In this document: piece after piece, positions 1-5,127 of the stretch
Numbering within the stretch: the first letter of the stretch is position 1
Layout of the letters: each line of letters starts with the position of its first letter
DNA from: Pseudomonadota bacterium
GTDB lineage: Bacteria; Pseudomonadota; Gammaproteobacteria; Burkholderiales; Thiobacillaceae
Direction: 5' to 3'
NCBI GenBank assembly: GCA_021802595.1
Contig: JAJZRT010000343.1
Coordinates: 1-5,127, forward strand
DNA: 5,127 nt
The notes under the pieces: generated by a model
What the model saw: the letters and a program-made list of their open reading frames with translations, nothing else
What the model was told of the DNA's origin: nothing
Database searches by the model: none
Made by a program: the position numbers and the translations under genes

Positions 1-1118
<1,118 letters not shown>

Positions 1119-1126
<8 letters not shown>

Positions 1127-1676
1127 GAATCTCTTTCCATTCTCCGGGCTGCAGCGCGCCCAGGGTCCATTCGCCGACGGCGGCGCGGATCAGGCGCAGC
1201 GTCGGGAAGCCGGCTTTCGCGGTCATCCGTCGCACCTGGCGGTTCTTGCCCTCCCGGATCGTGAGCTCGATCCACGCCGTGGGGATATGGGCGCGGAAAC
1301 GGATCGGCGGATTGCGCGGCCACAGGCCGGACGGCTCGTCGATCAGGCGCGCCTGCGCGGGACGGGTGACAAAGTCGCCGAGATCGACGCCGCGCTGCAG
1401 GGGTTCGAGATCGGATTCGGTCGGCGTACCCTCGACCTGCGCCCAGTAGGTTTTGGGCAGTTTGTGCCGGGGATCGGCGATGCGGCTCTGGAGCGCGCCG
1501 TCATCGGTTAAAATCAGCAGGCCTTCGCTGTCGGCGTCGAGCCGACCGGCCGCACGGACGCCCGGCAAGGCGAGGTAATCCCGCAAACCCTGCCAGCGGC
1601 CTTCGGCTGTGAACTGCGAGAGCACACCATAGGGTTTGTTGAACAAGATAAGACGCGACACTTCGGGTGGGGACAA
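1119..1676 (-). CDS. rluE: 23S rRNA pseudouridine synthase RluE (RsuA family), TTG start
   Basis: RluE converts a uridine in domain V of 23S rRNA (U2457 in E. coli) to pseudouridine. The RsuA/RluB/E/F catalytic motif [11 protein letters not shown] lies at residues 44-54 with catalytic Asp47. Other family blocks are [13 protein letters not shown] (10-22), the KTY tyrosine at 77, LWPRNPPIR (118-126), which is typical of RluE, and [10 protein letters not shown] with FPTLRLIR (142-164). It lacks the S4-like N-terminal domain of RsuA, as RluE does. The product is 185 residues against about 217 in E. coli; an in-frame TAA at 1688-1686 rules out a longer N-terminus. No ATG is in frame at the 5' end: the choices are TTG at 1676-1674 (used here; a GGGA lies very close upstream) or GTG at 1661-1659, giving 180 residues and starting just before the conserved block. 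It is the first gene of the rluE-nudJ-mnmA operon and diverges from icd. Confidence 0.93.
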
Positions 1677-1682
1677 AGTCCC
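1670..1682. repeat. 13-bp inverted repeat in the rluE/icd divergent junction
   Basis: GGGAC-AAA-GTCCC is a perfect 5-bp inverted repeat with a 3-nt centre. It straddles the proposed rluE TTG codon and most of the 27-bp gap to icd. It could be an operator for a dimeric regulator acting on both genes, or a small hairpin in the 5' leader of one transcript. No regulator family can be assigned. A weak -10-like TAAAAT reads toward rluE just upstream (1688-1683), and TTTTAT at 1684-1689 reads toward icd, but neither has a convincing -35 partner. Confidence 0.35.
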
Positions 1683-1703
1683 ATTTTATCGTTTCGAGAC
1701 ATT

Positions 1704-2942
<1,239 letters not shown>

Positions 2943-2956
2943 GCGTTGCGACCGCC

Positions 2957-2990
2957 AACAAAAAACCCCGCCTAGGCGGGGTTTTTTGTT
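2957..2990. terminator. Bidirectional rho-independent terminator between icd and the cold-shock gene
   Basis: A perfect 34-bp palindrome is centred between 2973 and 2974. Its core stem is CCCCGCC/GGCGGGG around a central TA, flanked by six A on the left and six T on the right. RNA from either strand therefore forms a GC-rich hairpin followed by a U tract. It starts 14 bp after the icd stop and ends 13 bp before the stop of the convergent csp gene, so it can terminate both transcripts. Confidence 0.93.
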
Positions 2991-3003
2991 TCAGCGCAAC
3001 AAC

Positions 3004-3210
3004 TCAACCTTGCGGCTGGATGTTGGAAGCCTGCTTGCCCTTGGGGCCCTGGCTGACTTCGAAGCTGACTTTCTGGCCTTCCTTCAGGGTCTTGAAGCCG
3101 CTGGTCTGGATGGCGGAAAAATGTGCGAACACATCCTCGCCGCCATCATCGGGGGTGATGAATCCAAAACCCTTGGCGTCGCTGAACCATTTGACAGTAC
3201 CTGTTGCCAT
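3004..3210 (-). CDS. Cold-shock domain protein, CspA family
   Basis: This 68-residue protein is a single cold-shock domain, an OB-fold that binds single-stranded RNA and DNA. Family members melt RNA secondary structure or act as antiterminators in the cytoplasm. The RNP1 motif KGFGFI is at residues 13-18 and RNP2 VFAHF at 27-31, with the opening [14 protein letters not shown] and the central SGFKTL typical of CspA homologues; all RNA-stacking aromatics (Trp8, Phe15, Phe17, Phe28, His30, Phe31) are present. The ATG at 3210-3208 is preceded by an excellent AAGGAGG ribosome-binding site 8 nt upstream. The gene stands alone, converging on icd. Whether it is cold-induced cannot be read from the protein: many bacteria carry several paralogues, some constitutive, so no specific csp letter is given. 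Confidence 0.96.
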   Translation of the reverse strand: MATGTVKWFSDAKGFGFITPDDGGEDVFAHFSAIQTSGFKTLKEGQKVSFEVSQGPKGKQASNIQPQG

Positions 3211-3306
3211 TGAAACTCCCTCCTTGGCGTGACACTAAACATAACCGCGGTAAGCATGACTGCACCCCGAAGGGGCATGAACGCTGGCGGATGACAGGAC
3301 GGCGTG

Positions 3307-3334
3307 ATTTTTTTAGCCGTCGGTCTGAATTCAA
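3307..3334 (-). promoter_or_regulatory. Candidate sigma-70 promoter for the cold-shock gene
   Basis: On the minus strand TTGAAT (3334-3329) is followed after 16 bp by AAAAAT (3312-3307). Each hexamer matches the consensus at four of six positions. A start near 3300 would give an untranslated leader of about 90 nt, containing a CCCC-TTC-GGGG hairpin (3265-3275). A longish leader fits cold-shock genes in general, but the promoter match is modest. Confidence 0.28.
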
Positions 3335-3345
3335 GCGCGCTACCC

Positions 3346-3367
3346 GGTAATGCCCAGTGGTAATGCC
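3346..3367. repeat. Direct repeat GGTAATGCC x2
   Basis: Two identical 9-bp copies of GGTAATGCC lie at 3346-3354 and 3359-3367, separated by 4 bp (13-bp period). They sit just upstream of the csp promoter candidate and upstream of the plus-strand promoter candidate for the PsiF-repeat gene. The arrangement resembles a tandem protein-binding site, but the binding protein is unknown. Confidence 0.45.
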
Positions 3368-3372
3368 AAACC

Positions 3373-3417
3373 TGCACGGTTCTTGAAACCAAACTTCTGG
3401 CTTTTTACTACCGTGCA
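3373..3417. repeat. 8-bp inverted repeat bracketing a candidate promoter
   Basis: TGCACGGT (3373-3380) and its exact reverse complement ACCGTGCA (3410-3417) are 29 bp apart. The left arm ends two bases before the candidate -35 box and the right arm overlaps the end of the candidate -10 box. This would suit an operator, or a loose stem in RNA crossing the region. Chance occurrence cannot be excluded. Confidence 0.4.
3383..3411 (+). promoter_or_regulatory. Candidate sigma-70 promoter for the PsiF-repeat gene
   Basis: TTGAAA (3383-3388, five of six consensus bases) is followed after 17 bp by TACTAC (3406-3411, three of six). A start near 3418 would give a leader of about 85 nt before the ATG at 3503. 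Spacing and the -35 are good; the -10 is weak, so an activator could be needed. I see no clear Pho box that would support phosphate control. Confidence 0.33.
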
Positions 3418-3502
3418 TGCGTTTTTACAAGTGGATATCGAGAAAAAACAAGGCGCTCGGCTAAACTGTGGTTTTCATTCAACCCAAAGGAGGACGCTCG
3501 AA

Positions 3503-3808
3503 ATGAAGAGAATCATGCTGATCGGACTGGTGGCTGGCGCGCTGATGGCCACGGGTGCCTGGGCCGAAACGGCCCAGCAGTCGCGTATGAAATCCTGCAA
3601 CGCCGATGCGGGCAAGCAACAGCTGACCGGGGATGCGCGCAAGGCCTTCATGAAATCCTGCCTGTCCGGCGGGACGAAACCCGAGGGCAAGGCGATGAGC
3701 CAGCAGCAGCGCATGAAGGACTGCAACGCCGAGGCTTCGGGCAAGCAGATGAAGGGCGATGCGCGCAAGGCCTTCATGAAGTCCTGCCTCTCCGGCAAGG
3801 CCAATTAA
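3503..3808 (+). CDS. Secreted protein with two PsiF repeats
   Basis: This small 101-residue exported protein belongs to the PsiF-repeat family. PsiF is named after a phosphate-starvation-inducible E. coli gene of unknown biochemical function, so none is assigned here. Residues 1-21 form a classical signal peptide: a KR start, a hydrophobic core rich in Leu, Val and Ala, and an AWA cleavage site before Glu22. The mature part is two copies of one module, residues 25-57 and 67-99, each reading roughly QQxRMKxCNA...GDARKAFMKSCLSG. Four cysteines (32, 53, 74, 95) are evenly spaced by 21 residues, one pair per repeat, and could form disulfides in the periplasm. The mature protein is strongly basic. 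An AAAGGAGG ribosome-binding site 9 nt upstream fixes the ATG at 3503 rather than an earlier in-frame ATG at 3350. A hairpin follows the stop, so the gene is probably monocistronic. Confidence 0.92.
   Translation: MKRIMLIGLVAGALMATGAWAETAQQSRMKSCNADAGKQQLTGDARKAFMKSCLSGGTKPEGKAMSQQQRMKDCNAEASGKQMKGDARKAFMKSCLSGKAN
3632..3796 (+). repeat. Tandem internal duplication within the PsiF-repeat gene (39-bp copies)
   Basis: A 39-bp segment at 3632-3670 recurs at 3758-3796 with only two mismatches, at a 126-bp (42-codon) period. It encodes DARKAFMKSCLSG in both copies. The surrounding module is also duplicated but more diverged. Both mismatches are silent third-position changes, suggesting selection on the peptide or fairly recent homogenisation. 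Confidence 0.8.
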
Positions 3809-3826
3809 GCCAGGCATGCAGGGTTG

Positions 3827-3860
3827 GCCGAAGGCGCCGCGAGGCGCCTTCGGCGTTTCC
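3827..3860 (+). terminator. Hairpin terminator after the PsiF-repeat gene
   Basis: A perfect 12-bp stem (GCCGAAGGCGCC / GGCGCCTTCGGC) is closed by a GCGA loop, a GNRA tetraloop, at 3827-3854. It lies 18 bp after the stop codon and is followed only by GTTTCC, so the U tract is poor. It is probably a terminator or a 3'-end stabilising hairpin; some read-through into earP is possible. Confidence 0.6.
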
Positions 3861-3882
3861 GGGATGCGGTAGGATGCACGCC

Positions 3883-5028
3883 ATGCGTGCCACCTGGGAC
3901 ATCTTCTGCAATGTCGTCGACAACTACGGCGACATCGGCGTCGCCTGGCGGCTGGCGCGCGGGCTGGCCGGCGAGCAGGGCCTGGACGTGCGCCTGTGGG
4001 TGGATGACCTGTACGCATTCCAGCGCATCTGGCCGGCCATCGACGCGGACGCGGATCGGCAAGCCTGCGAGGGGGTGACGGTCTGCGCGTGGCGCGAGCC
4101 GTTTGCGGCGACCGTGCCGGCACAGGTGGTGATCGAGGCGTTTGGCTGTGCCCTGCCGGAATCCTATCTGGCCGCGATGAGCGGGCGGTCGCCGCCGCCG
4201 GTCTGGATCAATCTCGAATACCTCAGCGCCGAGTCCTGGGTGGTGGCCCACCACGGCCTGCCTTCGCCCCACCCGCGTTTGCCGCTGACCAAGCATTTTT
4301 TCTTCCCCGGCTACACGCCGGACACCGGCGGTTTGCTCGCCGAGACGGATCTGTCCGAACGGCGTTCGGCCTTTCTGGGCGCGTCGATCCCGGATTTCTG
4401 GCGCCAGCTCGGGTTGGCGGCGCCCCGTCCGGACGAACTGCGGGTGTCGCTGTTCGCTTACGAGAATCCGGCGCTTCCCGACCTGCTCGATGCCTGGGCG
4501 GCGGACCCGAACCCGATCACCTGTCTCGTCCCTGAAGGCCGGATACTCCCGCAATTGGCCACGTGGTTGGCGGTCCCCCGCCTGCAGGCCGGCGATGCCC
4601 ATCGGCGTGGCACCCTGCAGGTGCACATCATGCCGTTCCTGGATCAGGATCGCTACGACCAGCTGTTGTGGGCGTGCGACCTCAATTTCGTGCGCGGCGA
4701 GGATTCCTGCGTGCGGGCGCAGTGGGCGGCGCGCCCGCTGGTGTGGCAGGCCTATCCGCAGGCCGAGGCCGCGCACTGGGACAAACTGGATGCGCTGCGG
4801 GTGCAATACACGGCTGGGCTGGACAGCGCGGCGGCCGACGCGGTGAGCGGGATGTGGCGGAACTGGAATGGCATGCCGGCCCCGGGCGGCCTGGCGGCCT
4901 GCTGGGCCGCATGGCGTGGGCATCAGGCGGCGATCGAACGGCATGCGGCGGACTGGTGCCGGCGTCTGGAGCTTGCCGGCCGGCTGGTCGGCAAGCTGGT
5001 GGAATTTGCGGAAAATAAGTTAAAATAA
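3883..5028 (+). CDS. earP: Elongation factor P arginine rhamnosyltransferase EarP
   Basis: EarP transfers L-rhamnose from dTDP-beta-L-rhamnose to a conserved arginine (Arg32) of EF-P, activating it to rescue ribosomes stalled at polyproline. It is an inverting GT-B glycosyltransferase, formerly DUF2331. Starting at ATG 3883 the protein has 381 residues. DNYGDIG places aspartates at 13 and 17, SLFAY places Phe191 and Tyr193, and VRGEDS places Arg271 and Glu273; as I recall them, these are the same numbers as the catalytic and dTDP-rhamnose-binding residues of Pseudomonas putida EarP. Other family blocks are WINLEYLSAE, KHFFFPGYTPDTGGL and the Asp/Arg-rich LDQDRYDQLLW. An AGGA ribosome-binding site lies 8 nt before this ATG. 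An alternative ATG at 3874 would add three residues (MHA) without a well-placed site. The efp gene follows 48 bp downstream, the usual neighbour, confirming the role. Confidence 0.96.
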   Translation: MRATWDIFCNVVDNYGDIGVAWRLARGLAGEQGLDVRLWVDDLYAFQRIWPAIDADADRQACEGVTVCAWREPFAATVPAQVVIEAFGCALPESYLAAMSGRSPPPVWINLEYLSAESWVVAHHGLPSPHPRLPLTKHFFFPGYTPDTGGLLAETDLSERRSAFLGASIPDFWRQLGLAAPRPDELRVSLFAYENPALPDLLDAWAADPNPITCLVPEGRILPQLATWLAVPRLQAGDAHRRGTLQVHIMPFLDQDRYDQLLWACDLNFVRGEDSCVRAQWAARPLVWQAYPQAEAAHWDKLDALRVQYTAGLDSAAADAVSGMWRNWNGMPAPGGLAACWAAWRGHQAAIERHAADWCRRLELAGRLVGKLVEFAENKLK

Positions 5029-5052
5029 CGAGTTTACTCAATCCCTTATACG
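5012..5052 (+). promoter_or_regulatory. AT-rich tract and possible -10 element upstream of efp
   Basis: The end of earP and the gap beyond it switch sharply to AT-rich sequence, with AAAATAA occurring twice at a 10-bp period (5012-5018 and 5022-5028); the second copy supplies the earP stop. TATACG at 5047-5052 is a plausible -10 box, but no good -35 lies 16-18 bp upstream. The A-tracts could act as an UP-like element, giving efp its own promoter besides read-through from earP. Confidence 0.3.
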
Positions 5053-5076
5053 CTCTCGCAGCACAGGACTACGCTC

Positions 5077-5127
5077 ATGAAAACCGCAATGGAACTCCGC
5101 GCCGGCAACGTCGTGATGATCGGCAAA
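5077..5127 (+). CDS. efp: Elongation factor P (N-terminal 17 codons, truncated by window edge)
   Basis: Only the first 17 residues, MKTAMELRAGNVVMIGK, are present. They match the start of betaproteobacterial EF-P, whose KOW-like N-terminal domain begins with this ELRxGNVVMIG stretch. EF-P binds between the ribosomal P and E sites and promotes peptide bond formation at consecutive prolines. The arginine that EarP would modify (around residue 32) lies beyond the window. An AGGA ribosome-binding site sits 8 nt before the ATG. The call rests on a short peptide but is strongly backed by the adjacent earP. Confidence 0.93.
   Translation, partial: MKTAMELRAGNVVMIGK

Larger units (their letters stand above)
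3211..3502. other. Intergenic region between csp and the PsiF-repeat gene
   Basis: These 292 bp separate two divergent genes and show no coding sequence supported by a ribosome-binding site or a recognisable protein. The region is clearly more AT-rich than its surroundings, especially 3380-3480. It holds the csp leader with a small GC hairpin (3265-3275), candidate promoters facing both ways, a 9-bp direct repeat pair, an 8-bp inverted repeat pair and the strong ribosome-binding site of the downstream gene. I recognise no riboswitch or small RNA. Confidence 0.6.

Noticed and set aside
3255..3279. Riboswitch or structured RNA in the csp leader
   Set aside because: Only a 4-bp CCCC/GGGG stem with a 3-nt loop and a small self-complementary CATG pair are visible; no known riboswitch core or clear cold-box match can be supported by eye.
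3281..3314. Possible plus-strand terminator: weak stem ACGCTG/CGGCGT followed by seven T
   Set aside because: The stem is only six pairs with a G-T wobble and a 13-nt loop, and no plus-strand gene ends upstream of it. The A/T run is better explained as part of the minus-strand csp promoter.
3350..3502. Longer N-terminus for the PsiF-repeat protein from the in-frame ATG at 3350
   Set aside because: The extension would place about 50 non-conserved residues before a clear signal peptide and would run across the promoter candidates; the AAAGGAGG site fits the ATG at 3503.
3805..4944. A 379-codon open frame on the minus strand, antisense to earP
   Set aside because: It has Arg/Pro/His-rich low-complexity composition typical of GC-rich shadow frames; earP on the plus strand has clear conserved motifs and genomic context.

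Overview
The window looks like ordinary chromosomal DNA from a high-GC betaproteobacterium. The best guess is Rhodocyclales (Azoarcus/Thauera-like), but that assignment is inference from protein character alone. Two points support Betaproteobacteria: an earP-efp pair, which marks organisms that rhamnosylate an arginine of elongation factor P, and closely proteobacterial versions of Icd, RluE, NudJ and MnmA. I found no mobile element, CRISPR array, tRNA, rRNA, phage gene or defence-like cassette.

Left part (1-1676, minus strand): a tightly overlapping operon, transcribed rluE -> nudJ -> mnmA. It encodes a 23S rRNA pseudouridine synthase, a NudJ-type Nudix phosphatase and the tRNA 2-thiouridylase. 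mnmA runs off the left edge, so only its N-terminal 226 codons are present. Divergent from it, only 27 bp from the most upstream rluE start, is icd (1704-2942, plus strand), a complete NADP-dependent isocitrate dehydrogenase of the TCA cycle. The order mnmA-nudJ-rluE / icd is the same as in Escherichia coli.

Middle (2943-3502): icd converges on a 68-residue cold-shock-domain protein gene (3004-3210, minus). Between them lies a perfect 34-bp palindrome that should act as a terminator in both directions. The 292 bp upstream of the cold-shock gene are non-coding. They carry candidate divergent promoters, a 9-bp direct repeat pair and an 8-bp inverted repeat pair that brackets the best plus-strand promoter candidate.

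Right part (3503-5127, plus strand): a small exported protein with two PsiF-type repeats (3503-3808), a strong GNRA-capped hairpin, earP (EF-P arginine rhamnosyltransferase, 3883-5028) and the first 17 codons of efp (elongation factor P) at the right edge. EarP and EF-P act together: EarP transfers rhamnose from dTDP-rhamnose to an arginine of EF-P, which then relieves ribosome stalling at proline runs.

The theme of the named genes is translation (rRNA and tRNA modification, EF-P activation) around one central-metabolism gene. No undescribed system is visible. The most interesting loose ends are the compact rluE/icd divergent junction, the repeats in the csp/psiF intergenic region, and the duplicated PsiF module.
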